A stretch of DNA of 64,000 nucleotides from Nakamurella alba (GCF_009707545.1 NZ_WLYK01000005.1:672402-736401); one strand, 5' to 3'; counted from the stretch's first letter, positions 51,266 through 61,153 are shown. Numbers and translations: made by a program. The notes: generated by a model not told the origin, from the letters alone.

Positions 51266-52612
51266 TCAGAGCGCCGGGTGCACGGTGGGCCGCAGCGCCC
51301 GCATGGACAGCCCGTAGCCCACCGCCGACGCCAGGAAGACACACCCCACGACGACCACCGCCGCCATGCTGTAACCGTTGAACGGCACCAGCGCCGCGCC
51401 GACCGCGAAACCGGCGACGTAGAGCACGTTGTTGAGGGTGTCGTAGAGGGCGAAGACCCGGCCGATGTGCGCGTCGTCGGAGTCGGCCTGCACCACCGAG
51501 TCCGCGCAGATCTTGGACGACTGGTAGACGAAGGAGAGCAGCAGCGCGGTCAGCATCGTGGTCGGCGGGGAGAACTGCGACCCGGCCAGGAAGATCACCA
51601 GCGAGGCGAACACCAGCAGGATCACCACGTACCGGGTGCGGCCGATCCAGCGGACCAGGGGCGCGGTGCACACGGCGCCGAGGAAGATGCCGATCCCGGC
51701 GACGCTCACCACCTCGGTGACCCCGGCCAGGCCTGTCCGGAAAATGCCGGAAGCCCTGGTGAAGTAGTGCTGGAACAACAGCAGCACCACCAGCGTCGAC
51801 ATCCCGACGCCGAACCGGACCACCACGACCATGGTGATGTTGAGCCCGACCGTGCGGTGCTGCCAGGCGTGCGCGACGCCGGCGGTCAGCCCCTGCAGCA
51901 CCGCCCAGACCGTCTGCCGAGGCTCGTCGGTCTCGTCGGGCCCGAGGGCGCGGCGCTCGAACCGGCGCACCACCCAGGCGGCGGTGAGATAGCAGGCCAG
52001 CACGACCACACAGGACAGCGCCGTCGGCCCCGGGCCGCCGCCGATCATCCCGCGCAGGCCCAGTGCGAGGCTGCCGCCCACCAGTGACGACACCGAGCCC
52101 AGGGTGGTGGTGAGCGAGTTGGCGCCGACCAGGCTGTCCTGCGCGACGAGGTGCGGGAGCGACGCGGACAGGCCGGACCCGACGAACCGCCCGGTGCCGG
52201 TCACCACCAGCGCGGCGGCGAACAGCACCCAGAGCGGACTGCCGAAGGCGAGCAGCACGGCGAGCACGCCGACCACTCCGGCTCGCACCACGCTCGCCCA
52301 GAACAGCACCTGCCGCCGGCTCCACCGGTCGAGCAGGGCGCCGGCGAACGGGCCGACCACCGAGTACGGCAGCAGCAGTACGGCGAACCCCGCGGCGATG
52401 TCCGCCGGACTGGACCGCTGCGAGGGATCGAACAGCACCGACCCGACCAGCGCCCCGAGGAAGGCGCCGTCGCCGAAGGACGCCAGCATGCGCAGCCCGG
52501 CGAGCCGGCGGACCCCGGCCAGGCGCAGCAGCGGACCCAGACCCCGCACCGAGGGCCGGTCGTCGAGCCGGTGACCGTCGCCGGAAACGGCGACGGGGGG
52601 CGGCGTGGTCAC
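51266..52612 (-). CDS. MFS transporter
   Basis: A 448-residue protein with about 12 helices: GFAVLLLPYSVVGPFAGALL, DRWSRRQVLFWASVVRAGVV (MFS motif A), FVGSGLSASLPHLVAQDSLV and FALYDTLNNVLYVAGFAVGA. This resembles the same MFS_3-like exporter group as the transporter at 34958-36232, but is not a close copy. The GTG at 52612 has GCAGGGC upstream; the upstream extension to 52744 is Pro/Gly-rich and unlike an MFS start. Substrate unknown. It converges on the calcium-repeat gene. Confidence 0.85.
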   Translation of the reverse strand: MTTPPPVAVSGDGHRLDDRPSVRGLGPLLRLAGVRRLAGLRMLASFGDGAFLGALVGSVLFDPSQRSSPADIAAGFAVLLLPYSVVGPFAGALLDRWSRRQVLFWASVVRAGVVGVLAVLLAFGSPLWVLFAAALVVTGTGRFVGSGLSASLPHLVAQDSLVGANSLTTTLGSVSSLVGGSLALGLRGMIGGGPGPTALSCVVVLACYLTAAWVVRRFERRALGPDETDEPRQTVWAVLQGLTAGVAHAWQHRTVGLNITMVVVVRFGVGMSTLVVLLLFQHYFTRASGIFRTGLAGVTEVVSVAGIGIFLGAVCTAPLVRWIGRTRYVVILLVFASLVIFLAGSQFSPPTTMLTALLLSFVYQSSKICADSVVQADSDDAHIGRVFALYDTLNNVLYVAGFAVGAALVPFNGYSMAAVVVVGCVFLASAVGYGLSMRALRPTVHPAL

Positions 52613-52823
52613 GCCCTGCACGTTACGGGCACACGGGCCGCCCTGTCCGGGTCGGGGGAATCCCGGACCGGGATCACTCCCTGGTGCGGTCTGCGGACGG
52701 GGCGCGCCGGGTGGTCCCGCGGGCGGTCCGTCCGTGCCGTCCACCCGCCGTCGGACGACATTGACCGAATCGTCACCTGCGCCGAACGGTCAACCCACCG
52801 CACGCGGGACAGAATGATCACCG

Positions 52824-53447
52824 ATGACCGCCGACGATCCCGGGGGCACCCGCCCCGGAGAAGAGATGTCCGGACACGGCCGGGTGCACCGTCCGGAAGC
52901 GGGCATGCTGCTGGTCGCCTCGCCCACGCTCACCGACCCGCACTTCCGGCGGACCGTGGTCTACCTCATCGCCCACAACGACGAGGGCAGCGCCGGACTG
53001 GTCCTGAACCGGCGGACCGAGACCGCGGTGCACAACGTGCTGCCCACCTGGACGGCCAAGGTGTCCCGGCCGCAGGCCCTGTATGCGGGCGGCCCGGTGC
53101 AGACCTCCGGCGCCATGTGTCTGGGGGTGTCGAAGGTCGGCGTCGACCCGTCGGACGTGGACGGGGTGGTCAGGGTGCACGGATCAGTGGTGTTGGTCGA
53201 CCTGGACTCCGACCCGGAGGCGACCGGTGGAGCTCTCTCCGGCGTCCGGATCTTCGCCGGTCACGCCGGGTGGGGCGAGGGGCAGCTGGACGAGGAGATC
53301 GCCGAGGGCGCCTGGTTCGTGGTGCCCGGCCGGCCGGCGGACATCGTCGCCGGTCCGCGGTCGGACCTGTGGTTCGAGGTGCTCCGCCGGCAGGGCCTGC
53401 CGATGGCCTGGCACGCCTACCGCCCCACCGACATCAGGAGCAATTGA
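52824..53447 (+). CDS. UPF0301 (YqgE/AlgH) family protein
   Basis: A 207-residue protein: AGMLLVASPTLTDPHFRRTV, VYLIAHNDEGSAGLVLNRRT, ALYAGGPVQTSGAMCLGV and RIFAGHAGWGEGQLDEEIAE, WFVVPGRPADIV are diagnostic of the family, whose biochemical role is not settled. Two starts are possible: ATG 52824, with CAGAAT 8 bases upstream (leaderless style), and ATG 52866, with GGAG 5 bases upstream. Both leave the conserved domain intact. It ends back to back with the SdpI-like gene with no gap. Confidence 0.92.
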   Translation: MTADDPGGTRPGEEMSGHGRVHRPEAGMLLVASPTLTDPHFRRTVVYLIAHNDEGSAGLVLNRRTETAVHNVLPTWTAKVSRPQALYAGGPVQTSGAMCLGVSKVGVDPSDVDGVVRVHGSVVLVDLDSDPEATGGALSGVRIFAGHAGWGEGQLDEEIAEGAWFVVPGRPADIVAGPRSDLWFEVLRRQGLPMAWHAYRPTDIRSN

Positions 53448-53918
53448 TCAGACGGTGGCGGTACCGGTGTCGGAGGTGCGGGTGAGGCCGGCGCAGCCGC
53501 CGCCGCCGCAGGCACAGCCGCCGCAGCCGGCTCCTGCACCGGTGGCCCGACGGGCCGGCACCGGGAGGGTGCGGGCGACACGCTCGCCGGTGGCCGCAGC
53601 CGCGGCGGTCAGCACGACGACCGCGACGAGGCCGAGCAGGCCGACCACCACGATGCCGACGGTGTTCATCGGGAGCACGAGCACCAGCAACCCGACGGTC
53701 AGCGCCACTCCGGCGGCGCCGCCGTAGATCGGGGCGGCCACCTTGTTCGCGGTCTCGAAGGCGTGGTCGCTGGCCACGGCAGCACGGGTGCGCACCCCGA
53801 GCCGGCCCTCGCGGCGCAGCGACCCGTTCCACCCGCCGTGGGCGACTGTCGCGGCACCGGCCGCGACGACCATGAGCACCACGGCCAGCGGGATGGTCAA
53901 CGCGAGTGGGCTGTTCAC
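53448..53918 (-). CDS. SdpI-family membrane protein with Cys-rich tail
   Basis: A 156-residue protein with three hydrophobic helices (LALTIPLAVVLMVVAAGAAT; PIYGGAAGVALTVGLLVLVL; NTVGIVVVGLLGLVAVVVLT). The SdpI-type loop RLGVRTRAAVASDHAFETAN, KVAA lies between the first two. SdpI proteins can confer immunity to toxic peptides or act as signal receptors. Unusually, after ARTLPVPARRATGAG the tail holds four Cys in GCGGCACGGGGCAG, a possible metal-binding cluster. TACGAT lies 6 bases before the GTG at 53918 with no ribosome site, so leaderless. Confidence 0.78.
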   Translation of the reverse strand: MNSPLALTIPLAVVLMVVAAGAATVAHGGWNGSLRREGRLGVRTRAAVASDHAFETANKVAAPIYGGAAGVALTVGLLVLVLPMNTVGIVVVGLLGLVAVVVLTAAAAATGERVARTLPVPARRATGAGAGCGGCACGGGGCAGLTRTSDTGTATV

Positions 53919-54012
53919 GTCCCGATCGTAAACCGGCCACGGCGCCCGGTCCTCTGCCGTGGTGGCGACGACGGTCACCTCCCGCCGACCGGACCGCCCC
54001 CGCACCGCGGTG

Positions 54013-54885
54013 TCAGCGGAACGGCCAGGCCACGTCGCACACCTCGTCGCCCGGCGCGGCGCCCATGAAGTCGGTGAAGTAGATCTCCCGCGGCGGGCCG
54101 ACCGGGGTATGTCCCTGGGCGCGGATCCAGCCGTCCACCCGGTCGTAGGCGCCGAGGATCTGCGGGAACTCGACCTCCCCGCGGGTCAGCCGGACGAAGG
54201 CCTCGCGATGGGCCGGTTCGACCCGGGAGGCCACGCCCGGCGGTGCGGCATCGACCGGCAGGCACACCTCGACCGGCCCGTCGCTGTCCTCGGTCACCTC
54301 ACCGTGGTAGATCACGAACGGGGCGCCTGAGGCTCCGGCACCCTCGTCGCCCGGACCGGTGGTCCCGGCGGAGCGCATCAGCCGTCCGAGACCCTCGCCG
54401 ATCCAGGCGGACAGGCCGTCGACGGTGGTGTGCCGTTGCTCGGTGAGCACCAGCTGGTCGCCGACCTCCCGCTCCTGCACCTGCCACTCCCGTTCCTGGA
54501 TGTTCGTCACCGTGGTGCTCCGTTCTCCCCGCAGGGTGTCGGTGAGGTACCGGGCCAGTGATCTCCGGGCCGCGGTGTCCGCCTCGACGCCGGACCACCA
54601 GGCGGCGATCCGGTCCGCCCGATCGCGCGGATCCGGGACGGCCACGACGGCCGCCACCTCGTCCAGCGGCATGCCGAGCCGGCGGAGCCGGGAGATCAGC
54701 CGGGCGGTGTCCAGTTGGTCGGCGGTGTAGTGCCGGTAGCCGGAGAACCGGTCGACCTGCGCCGGGACCAGCAGACCGTCGCGGTCGTAGAGACGCAAGG
54801 CCTTCGGCGACAACCGGGCGCGGCGGGCGAAGACCCCGATGGTCATCGCGCCCGTCTCCGTGTCCCTGTCGTCCACCGTCGTCAC
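54013..54885 (-). CDS. MerR-family regulator with GyrI-like ligand-binding domain
   Basis: A 290-residue protein. The N-terminal MerR HTH is [40 protein letters not shown], followed by a dimerisation helix. The C-terminal ~150 residues (from [20 protein letters not shown] to [16 protein letters not shown]) form a GyrI/AraC-effector-binding-type domain as in BltR/BmrR, multidrug-binding activators. The GTG at 54885 follows GGGAGAG closely; GTG 54876 or ATG 54846 are alternative starts. No obvious target transporter is adjacent. Confidence 0.87.
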   Translation of the reverse strand: MTTVDDRDTETGAMTIGVFARRARLSPKALRLYDRDGLLVPAQVDRFSGYRHYTADQLDTARLISRLRRLGMPLDEVAAVVAVPDPRDRADRIAAWWSGVEADTAARRSLARYLTDTLRGERSTTVTNIQEREWQVQEREVGDQLVLTEQRHTTVDGLSAWIGEGLGRLMRSAGTTGPGDEGAGASGAPFVIYHGEVTEDSDGPVEVCLPVDAAPPGVASRVEPAHREAFVRLTRGEVEFPQILGAYDRVDGWIRAQGHTPVGPPREIYFTDFMGAAPGDEVCDVAWPFR

Positions 54886-55040
54886 CTCTCCCGTTGCGGT
54901 CGGCCGGGCGCGTGCGCGCCGTTGACCGGTACCTCGTCGCCGGGCACTCTGCCCGGCCGTTCCACCGTGGGCGTTCCCCCAGGGACAAGGTCAAGCACCG
55001 GCGCGGGAATCCGCTCCCCGTGCAGGTCTAGACTGTGGGC

Positions 55041-55076
55041 GTGGCCGTGGTCCAGCTCCTTCCCGGGCCGCGCTGA
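55041..55076 (+). CDS. Leucine-containing leader peptide of leuS
   Basis: GTG at 55041 reads [11 protein letters not shown] and stops at 55074-55076. TAGACT (55029-55034) is a -10 element ending 6 bases before this GTG, so translation would start at the transcript's 5' end. The adjacent Leu codons CTC CTT (55056-55061) lie just before hairpin 55067-55097 and terminator 55099-55140, the layout of a leucine attenuator. A GTG at 55035 in the same frame is an alternative. Confidence 0.6.
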   Translation: MAVVQLLPGPR

Positions 55077-55097
55077 CCGTACGACCGGCAGCGCGGC
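55067..55097 (+). promoter_or_regulatory. Leader hairpin of the leuS attenuator
   Basis: GCCGCGCTG (55067-55075) pairs perfectly with CAGCGCGGC (55089-55097), with an inner CCG/CGG extension. The 5' arm overlaps the last codons and stop of the leader peptide, so a ribosome stalled on the Leu codons would disrupt it. Confidence 0.6.
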
Positions 55098-55098
55098 G

Positions 55099-55140
55099 AT
55101 CCCTCCGTTCCGTCATCCGGCGGCGCAGGAGGGATTTTTT
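55099..55140 (+). terminator. Rho-independent attenuator terminator upstream of leuS
   Basis: ATCCCTCC (55099-55106) pairs with GGAGGGAT (55128-55135) and is followed by six T (55135-55140). It is inside the leuS leader, 64 bp before the start codon, and rare T tracts in this high-GC DNA make it stand out. Confidence 0.75.
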
Positions 55141-55203
55141 GTGCGCGGACCGACCCTGCGGACAGACACCGACGACCACACCGACGTTCCAGGAGAGACC
55201 GAG

Positions 55204-58140
55204 ATGACCAGCACCGACCAGGCCGCGCCCGGCGCCGGGACGAACGCAGGGACCGATACCGCCCCGAGGTTCCGGTACACCCCGGCGCTGGCGAACGAGA
55301 TCGAGGCCCGCTGGCAGGACCGCTGGGAGGCCGACCGCACCTTCGACGCGCCGAACCCGGCCGGCCCGCTGGCCGCCGCCGATCCCGCAACGGTGCCCGC
55401 GCACAAGCTGTACGTGCTGGACATGTTCCCCTACCCGTCCGGCGCCGGCCTGCACGTCGGCCACCCGCTGGGCTACATCGGCACCGACGTACTGGGCCGC
55501 TACCGCCGGATGACCGGCAGCAACGTGCTGCACACCGTCGGGTTCGACTCCTTCGGCCTGCCCGCCGAGCAGTACGCCATCCGCACCGGCACCCACCCGG
55601 CGACCACCACCGCGGAGAACATCGCCCGCTACCGGTCGCAGCTGCGCCGGCTGGGCTTCGCCCACGACCAGCGGCGCAGCGTCGCCACCAGCGACCCCGA
55701 CTTCTTCCACTGGACGCAGTGGATCTTCCTGCAGCTGTTCGAGGCCTGGTACGACCGCGACGCCCAGCGGGCGCGCCCGATCGTCGAGCTGTCCGCGGAG
55801 TTCGCGGCCGGCACCCGTCCGACGCCGGACGGCCGGGACTGGGCCGCGCTGACCGCGGTCGAGCAGGCCGCGGTGCTGGCCGACCACCGGCTGGCCTACA
55901 TCTCCGAGGCGCCGGTGAACTGGTGCCCGGGCCTGGGCACCGTGCTGTCGAACGAGGAGATCACCGCCGACGGGAAGTCCGAGATCGGGAACTTCCCGGT
56001 GTTCCGCCGCAACCTGCGGCAGTGGATGATGCGGATCACCGACTACGCGGACCGGCTGATCGACGACCTGGACCGGCTGGACTGGCCCGAGTCGGTCAAG
56101 CGTATGCAGCGCAACTGGATCGGCCGCTCCACCGGCGCCGAGGTGACCTTCCGGGTGCTGACCGAGGAGGCCTCCGGCCTGTCCGACGAGCAGGCGCGCC
56201 AGCTGGCCGCGCCCTTCACCGCGCAGTTCGACGTCTACACCACCCGTCCGGACACGCTGTTCGGCGCCACCTACGTGGTGCTGGCCCCCGAGCACCCGCT
56301 GGTCGACGAGATCACCGCCGCCGCTTGGCCTTCCGGCACCCCGGAGCAGTGGACCGGCGGTGCGGCGACCCCCGCGGACGCGGTGCGTGCGTACCGCCGC
56401 GCGGCCTCGCACAAGTCCGACCTGGACCGGCAGGAGAACAAGGAGAAGACCGGCGTCTTCGTCGGCGCCTTCGCGCTGAACCCTGCGAACGACGTCCGGA
56501 TCCCGGTGTTCGTCGCCGACTACGTGCTGATGGGCTATGGCACCGGCGCGATCATGGCGGTGCCCGGGCAGGACGTCCGTGACCACGAGTTCGCGACCGT
56601 CTTCGACCTGCCGGTGATCCGCACCGTGCAGCCCACCCCGGACTTCCCGGAGGACCAGGCCTTCACCGGTGACGGCCCGGCGATCAACTCGGCCAACTGC
56701 GAGATCGACCTGAACGGCAAGGATGTCGCCACGGCGAAGGCCGAGATGATCGGCTGGCTGGCCGATCACGGTTTCGGCACGCCGAAGACCCAGTACAAGC
56801 TGCGGGACTGGCTGTTCTCCCGGCAGCGGTACTGGGGCGAGCCGTTCCCGATCGTCTACGACGCCGACGGTGTGGCGCACGCGCTGCCGGAGGACCTGCT
56901 GCCGCTGACCCTGCCCGAGGTCGAGGACTACGCGCCGACCAAGCTGGACCCGGAGGACGCCGAGTCGGAGCCGACCCCGCCGCTGGCCCGGGCCACCGAG
57001 TGGACGACCGTCGAGCTGGACCTGGGCGAAGGGGTGCAGACCTACCGCCGCGAGCTGAACGTGATGCCGCAGTGGGCCGGCTCCTGCTGGTACGAGCTGC
57101 GCTACCTGGACCCGACGAACGAGAAGATGTTCGTCGACCCGGAGGTCGAGAAGTACTGGATGGGCAAAGATCCCAGCAGGGAGAACGACACCGGCGGCGT
57201 CGACCTGTACGTCGGCGGGGTGGAACACGCCGTGCTGCACCTGCTGTACTCGCGATTCTGGCACAAGGTCCTGTTCGACCTGGGCCACGTCTCCAGCGAG
57301 GAGCCGTTCCGCCGGCTGTTCAACCAGGGCTACATCCAGGCGTTCGCCTACACCGACGCCCGCGGCGTCTACGTGCCGGCCGAGCAGGTCACCGGCTCCG
57401 AGTCGGAGGGCTTCTTCTTCGAGGGCGAGCGGGTCAACCGTGAGTACGGGAAGATGGGCAAGTCCCTGAACAACGTGGTCACCCCGGACGAGATGTGCGC
57501 TGCCTACGGTGCGGACACCTTCCGTATGTACGAGATGGGCATGGGGCCACTGGATGTCAGCCGCCCGTGGCAGACCCGGGACGTGGTGGGCTCGCAGCGG
57601 TACCTGCAGCGACTGTGGCGCATCGTGGTGTCCGAGGAGACCGGGGAGACCGTCGTCACCGACGCGGAGCCGGACGAGGACACCCGGAAGCTGCTGCACC
57701 GCACCGTGGACGGCGTCGGCGCCGACTACGCGGCGATGCAGTACAACACCGCGATCGCCAAGCTGATCGTGCTGGCCAACCATGTCACCAAGACCGGTGG
57801 ACAGGTGTCCCGCGAGGTGGCCGAGGCCCTGGTGCTGATGACCGCCCCGCTGGCCCCGCACATCGCGGAGGAGCTGTGGTCCCGGCTGGGGCACCCGACA
57901 TCGCTGGCCCACGGCCCGTTTCCGGTCGCCGACCCGGCGCTGCTGGTGGCCGACCAGGTGGAGTACCCGATCCAGGTGAAGGGCAAGGTCCGCTCGCGGA
58001 TCACCGTCCCCGCCGACGCGCCGGCGGCGGACGTCGAGGCGGCGGCGCTGGCCGACGAGAAGATCGTCGAGCTGCTGGCCGGTGCCGCTCCGCGCAAGGT
58101 GGTCGTCGTACCCGGGAAGATGGTCTCCATCGTCCCCTGA
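55204..58140 (+). CDS. leuS: Leucine-tRNA ligase
   Basis: A 978-residue class I aminoacyl-tRNA synthetase. The HIGH motif is HVGH (84-87) in [18 protein letters not shown]; the editing (CP1) domain spans ~290-500 ([40 protein letters not shown]); the KMSKS loop is KMGKS (750-754) in [11 protein letters not shown]. The anticodon-binding and C-terminal domains end GKMVSIVP. It charges tRNA-Leu and edits mischarged products. AGGAGAGACCGAG precedes the ATG at 55204. Expression is probably controlled by the attenuator in its 160-bp leader. Confidence 0.97.
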   Translation: MTSTDQAAPGAGTNAGTDTAPRFRYTPALANEIEARWQDRWEADRTFDAPNPAGPLAAADPATVPAHKLYVLDMFPYPSGAGLHVGHPLGYIGTDVLGRYRRMTGSNVLHTVGFDSFGLPAEQYAIRTGTHPATTTAENIARYRSQLRRLGFAHDQRRSVATSDPDFFHWTQWIFLQLFEAWYDRDAQRARPIVELSAEFAAGTRPTPDGRDWAALTAVEQAAVLADHRLAYISEAPVNWCPGLGTVLSNEEITADGKSEIGNFPVFRRNLRQWMMRITDYADRLIDDLDRLDWPESVKRMQRNWIGRSTGAEVTFRVLTEEASGLSDEQARQLAAPFTAQFDVYTTRPDTLFGATYVVLAPEHPLVDEITAAAWPSGTPEQWTGGAATPADAVRAYRRAASHKSDLDRQENKEKTGVFVGAFALNPANDVRIPVFVADYVLMGYGTGAIMAVPGQDVRDHEFATVFDLPVIRTVQPTPDFPEDQAFTGDGPAINSANCEIDLNGKDVATAKAEMIGWLADHGFGTPKTQYKLRDWLFSRQRYWGEPFPIVYDADGVAHALPEDLLPLTLPEVEDYAPTKLDPEDAESEPTPPLARATEWTTVELDLGEGVQTYRRELNVMPQWAGSCWYELRYLDPTNEKMFVDPEVEKYWMGKDPSRENDTGGVDLYVGGVEHAVLHLLYSRFWHKVLFDLGHVSSEEPFRRLFNQGYIQAFAYTDARGVYVPAEQVTGSESEGFFFEGERVNREYGKMGKSLNNVVTPDEMCAAYGADTFRMYEMGMGPLDVSRPWQTRDVVGSQRYLQRLWRIVVSEETGETVVTDAEPDEDTRKLLHRTVDGVGADYAAMQYNTAIAKLIVLANHVTKTGGQVSREVAEALVLMTAPLAPHIAEELWSRLGHPTSLAHGPFPVADPALLVADQVEYPIQVKGKVRSRITVPADAPAADVEAAALADEKIVELLAGAAPRKVVVVPGKMVSIVP

Positions 58141-58143
58141 CGC

Positions 58144-59697
58144 CTAGCCCGGGAACGGATCCGGGAGGGTGAGCAGGGCGTTGCGGTCGGCGGGGTCGCC
58201 GGCGAGCGGGTGCGGATGGCCGTCGGTGGCGTACTGCCAGTCGTTGGCCGCGAGTTCCCTTGACAGGCCTGCCATCTCGCCGACCGTGTTCACCCGGCCG
58301 GACCACGGCGCCTCGCCGGTGTGGTCCAGCATGGTGGTGGCGACGGTCAGCGTGCCGTCGCCGCGCAGCAGTTCGACGACCCGGCCCTGCTGGGGGAAGT
58401 CGATGAGGGACGGGGCGGTCACCTCCCACCAGCTGCCGTGATCGGCGATCCGTACCTGGTGGCTGTGCCCGTTCAGCCAGAGCACCAGGGACGGGTGGCC
58501 GGCCAGCACCGCCGCCACCTCTCCGTGCAGGGCCGGCGGCTCGGTGCCGTCCGGGCAGGTCGGGTTGATCAGGTCCTCCAGCCGGTGGTGCGAGGCCAGC
58601 ACCACGTACCGCCGCTCCGCGTCCGCCAGCTCCAGCTCTCCGGACAGCCAGCGCAGCTGCTCCCGGTCGAGACAGCCCTGCCAGCCGCCGGTCTCGTTGA
58701 CGGTGTCGAGGACGAGCAGGGTCACCCGGCCGAGGTCGTGGCGGTACCAGGCCTGCCCGGTGGTCGCGGCGTCGGCGGCGAACCCGTGCCGCGGTGGGTG
58801 GGCGCCCGGGCGGTCGTGGGCGGCCAGGAACTCATTCCTGGTGATCGTCGACCGCCGCGGATCCGGGGTCACGGTGGTGGTCACCAGCTCGCCCCAGCGC
58901 TCTGCCGCCGCGGGATCGGCGGCGTCCACGGCGCGGACGAACCCACCGATCTCCTCGACCGACCAACCGTCCGGCACCCCGATGACCTTGGTGTCCCCGG
59001 TACCGGCGCCGCCGAACGGCCCGGTGGCCGCGACCGTGCCCTGCACCAGCTGGTCGTGGTTGCCGTGCACGGCGAGCCAGGGCAGGCGCAGGCCCGGCGA
59101 GACCAACGGCCGGCGCACGGCAGCGGTGAGTCCGGGCGCGTCCGGGAAGCCGTGCAGGGTGCGCGGCCGGTCGGCGGGGCCCGGCTCCGGGTGCCAGAAG
59201 TGCGGGTCGTCGCCGACTGCCACGCCCTCGAACCGCTGCGGGTCGCCGGAGTCCGGGGTCAGCGTGCCGCCGTCCAGAAGGGTGAGGTACCAGTCGAGTT
59301 CGTTGTGCTGGGCGTTGTCGACCAGGTCTCCGGTCAGCAGGACCAACTCGGGCGTCCCACCGCCGACCGGCCCGGCCGTGACCTGGTTGGCCGCCTCCAC
59401 CATCGCCGCGCAGACCTGCGCGGTCAGCAGGTCCTGGGCACGGTAGGAGCCGATGATGCCGACGTGTTCGCGGAGTGGGTGGTCGGGGTCGCCGTAGCGG
59501 TCCAGGAACTCGGCCCGGGCCGGTGACTGGGTGTCGCAGACGTGCAGGTCCGACAGCTGGACCAGGGTGAGCAGCACCTCCTGCCGACCGGTCGCCGTCC
59601 TGGTCCGCCCGGTATGCGACTCACCGGGGCCCGGTGCCGGCCGGCGGAAGCCGGGCCCGGTCGGGGTGATCAACGCCGTGCGGTCCGTGGTGGTCAC
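58144..59697 (-). CDS. Calcineurin-like metallophosphoesterase (TIGR03767-like)
   Basis: A 517-residue protein with the metal-binding motifs in order: DxH in VQLSDLHVCDT, GDxxD in VLLTGDLVDNAQHNE, GNHD in WLAVHGNHDQLVQ, His in VVLASHHRLEDL, and GHSHQ in WLNGHSHQVR. There is no clear signal peptide, although the N-terminus is basic and Arg/Thr-rich. The long insert TLTPDSGDPQRFEGVAVGDD and length fit the actinobacterial TIGR03767 group of unknown substrate. The GTG at 59697 lacks a ribosome site; it diverges from the nitrilase gene 36 bp away. Confidence 0.85.
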   Translation of the reverse strand: MTTTDRTALITPTGPGFRRPAPGPGESHTGRTRTATGRQEVLLTLVQLSDLHVCDTQSPARAEFLDRYGDPDHPLREHVGIIGSYRAQDLLTAQVCAAMVEAANQVTAGPVGGGTPELVLLTGDLVDNAQHNELDWYLTLLDGGTLTPDSGDPQRFEGVAVGDDPHFWHPEPGPADRPRTLHGFPDAPGLTAAVRRPLVSPGLRLPWLAVHGNHDQLVQGTVAATGPFGGAGTGDTKVIGVPDGWSVEEIGGFVRAVDAADPAAAERWGELVTTTVTPDPRRSTITRNEFLAAHDRPGAHPPRHGFAADAATTGQAWYRHDLGRVTLLVLDTVNETGGWQGCLDREQLRWLSGELELADAERRYVVLASHHRLEDLINPTCPDGTEPPALHGEVAAVLAGHPSLVLWLNGHSHQVRIADHGSWWEVTAPSLIDFPQQGRVVELLRGDGTLTVATTMLDHTGEAPWSGRVNTVGEMAGLSRELAANDWQYATDGHPHPLAGDPADRNALLTLPDPFPG

Positions 59698-59733
59698 GGG
59701 AGGGAGTCTGCCCGGTCGTGGGACGATGCGGTC

Positions 59734-60534
59734 ATGCGGATCGCCGTGACCCAGTTCGACCCGACGCCGGAGCCCGCGGACAACGCGGGGTACCTGGTGG
59801 CGGCCGCCGCCCGGGCGGCCGATGCCGGCGCGGACATGCTGCTGGCTCCGGAGGGGTCGCTGGTCGCCTTCCTGACCGATCCGCAGGCACCCGCCCGGGC
59901 GGCGCAGCCGGCCGACGGCCCGTTCGGCCAGGCCCTGCTGGCCGCATCGTCGGAGCACGGGATCACCGTCGTCGCCGGCACTTTCGTCCCCGATCCGGAG
60001 TCCGGCCGGGTGCGCAACACGCTGCTGGCCGCCGCCGGAGGTGAGCTGGTCGCCCGCTACGACAAGGTGCATCTCTACGACGCCTTCTCCTACCTCGAGT
60101 CCGACACCGTCGCCCCCGGGCGGTCGGCGCCGCCGGTGATCGAGGTCGCCGGGGTCCGGGTGGGCCTGGCCACCTGCTACGACCTGCGCTTCCCGGAGCT
60201 CTTCCGGCTGCTCGCCGCCGACGGCGCCCAGGTGCTGGCGTTGGCCTCGGCCTGGGTACGCGGGCCGCTGAAGGAGGAGCACTGGTCGACCCTCTTGCGG
60301 GCCCGGGCGATCGAGAACACCTGCTACGTGGTGGCCGCCGACCAGATCGGCAAGGCCGGGATCGGCCGGTCCATGGCGTTCGACCCGTTCGGGCTGCAAC
60401 TGCTCGACCTCGGCGCCGTCCCGGGTGACGGCGTGGTGGACATCGACCCGGAGCGGGTGGCCACCGTCCGTGAGGGCAACCCGGCCCTGGCCAACCGCCG
60501 GTTCCGGATCGACCCGCAGGTGCACCGGTCGTGA
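59734..60534 (+). CDS. Carbon-nitrogen hydrolase (nitrilase superfamily amidase)
   Basis: A 266-residue protein with the Glu-Lys-Cys triad: E40 in LLAPEGSLVAF, K111 in ARYDKVHLYDAF, and C148 in GLATCYDLRFPELFRLLAAD. The motif KVHLYDAFSYLESDTVAPG is typical of Nit-type omega-amidases and deaminated-glutathione amidases, which clean up damaged metabolites. The exact substrate is not certain. Its stop overlaps the start of the MOSC-like gene (GTGA, 60531-60534), so they are co-translated. Confidence 0.88.
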   Translation: MRIAVTQFDPTPEPADNAGYLVAAAARAADAGADMLLAPEGSLVAFLTDPQAPARAAQPADGPFGQALLAASSEHGITVVAGTFVPDPESGRVRNTLLAAAGGELVARYDKVHLYDAFSYLESDTVAPGRSAPPVIEVAGVRVGLATCYDLRFPELFRLLAADGAQVLALASAWVRGPLKEEHWSTLLRARAIENTCYVVAADQIGKAGIGRSMAFDPFGLQLLDLGAVPGDGVVDIDPERVATVREGNPALANRRFRIDPQVHRS

Positions 60535-61133
60535 CGGTCCACCGGTTCCCGATCGTCCGCCTCCAGGTGCAGACCGAGCCGCTGAAGGTCGGACGTGCAC
60601 CGCTCCGCCGCTACGACCCCACCCCGATCGAATCCGTTCCCCGGCTGGAGATCTCGGAGCGCGGGGTGATCGGTCTGGGGCGCGGGCTCGGCCGGCTGGT
60701 CGACGTGCACCACCAGGACCACGAGCGCACCCGGGATGCCCGCGGCAACGGCGGGGTGACCGTGATGGGCACCGGGGACTACGTCGCCTTGCGCGAGCGG
60801 TACGGCGAGCACCTGGTCGAGGGCATCGCCGGCGAGACGATCCTGGTGGACGCCCCCGACGGGCTGGCCGGCCTGCCGGTGCCGGAGTCGATCTCGGTCG
60901 TCACCGCTGCCGGGTCGCTGCCACTGGTGCAGGTCCGGGTCGCGGACCCGTGTGTGGAGTTCGCCCGGTTCTGCCTCGGTCTCGAACCCTCGCCGGTGGT
61001 CGGCGACGACATCCGTGCCGCACTGGTCGATCTGGACAACGGCGCCCGCGGGTACCGCGCCGCGGCCGCACCCGTGGACGGCCCGGTGGTGGTCGCCCTC
61101 GGGGACACGGTCGTCATCGACCTGCCGGACTGA
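60531..61133 (+). CDS. MOSC-domain-like protein
   Basis: A 200-residue protein. IVRLQVQTEPLKVGRAPLRR, then EHLVEGIAGETILVDAPDGL and VRVADPCVEFARFCLG, follow the MOSC pattern (a beta-barrel with a conserved Cys in VADPCxEF). MOSC proteins bind molybdenum-sulfur cofactors or sulfur carriers. No molybdenum genes are nearby. The GTG start overlaps the nitrilase stop by 4 bases. Assignment is moderate because only the second half is clearly MOSC-like. Confidence 0.72.
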   Translation: MTVHRFPIVRLQVQTEPLKVGRAPLRRYDPTPIESVPRLEISERGVIGLGRGLGRLVDVHHQDHERTRDARGNGGVTVMGTGDYVALRERYGEHLVEGIAGETILVDAPDGLAGLPVPESISVVTAAGSLPLVQVRVADPCVEFARFCLGLEPSPVVGDDIRAALVDLDNGARGYRAAAAPVDGPVVVALGDTVVIDLPD

Positions 61134-61153
61134 CCGGGGACGCCCGGGTCGGC

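Noticed and set aside
54991..57912. 973-codon minus-strand frame opposite leuS
   Set aside because: Mirror frame of leuS with biased composition and no recognisable domain.
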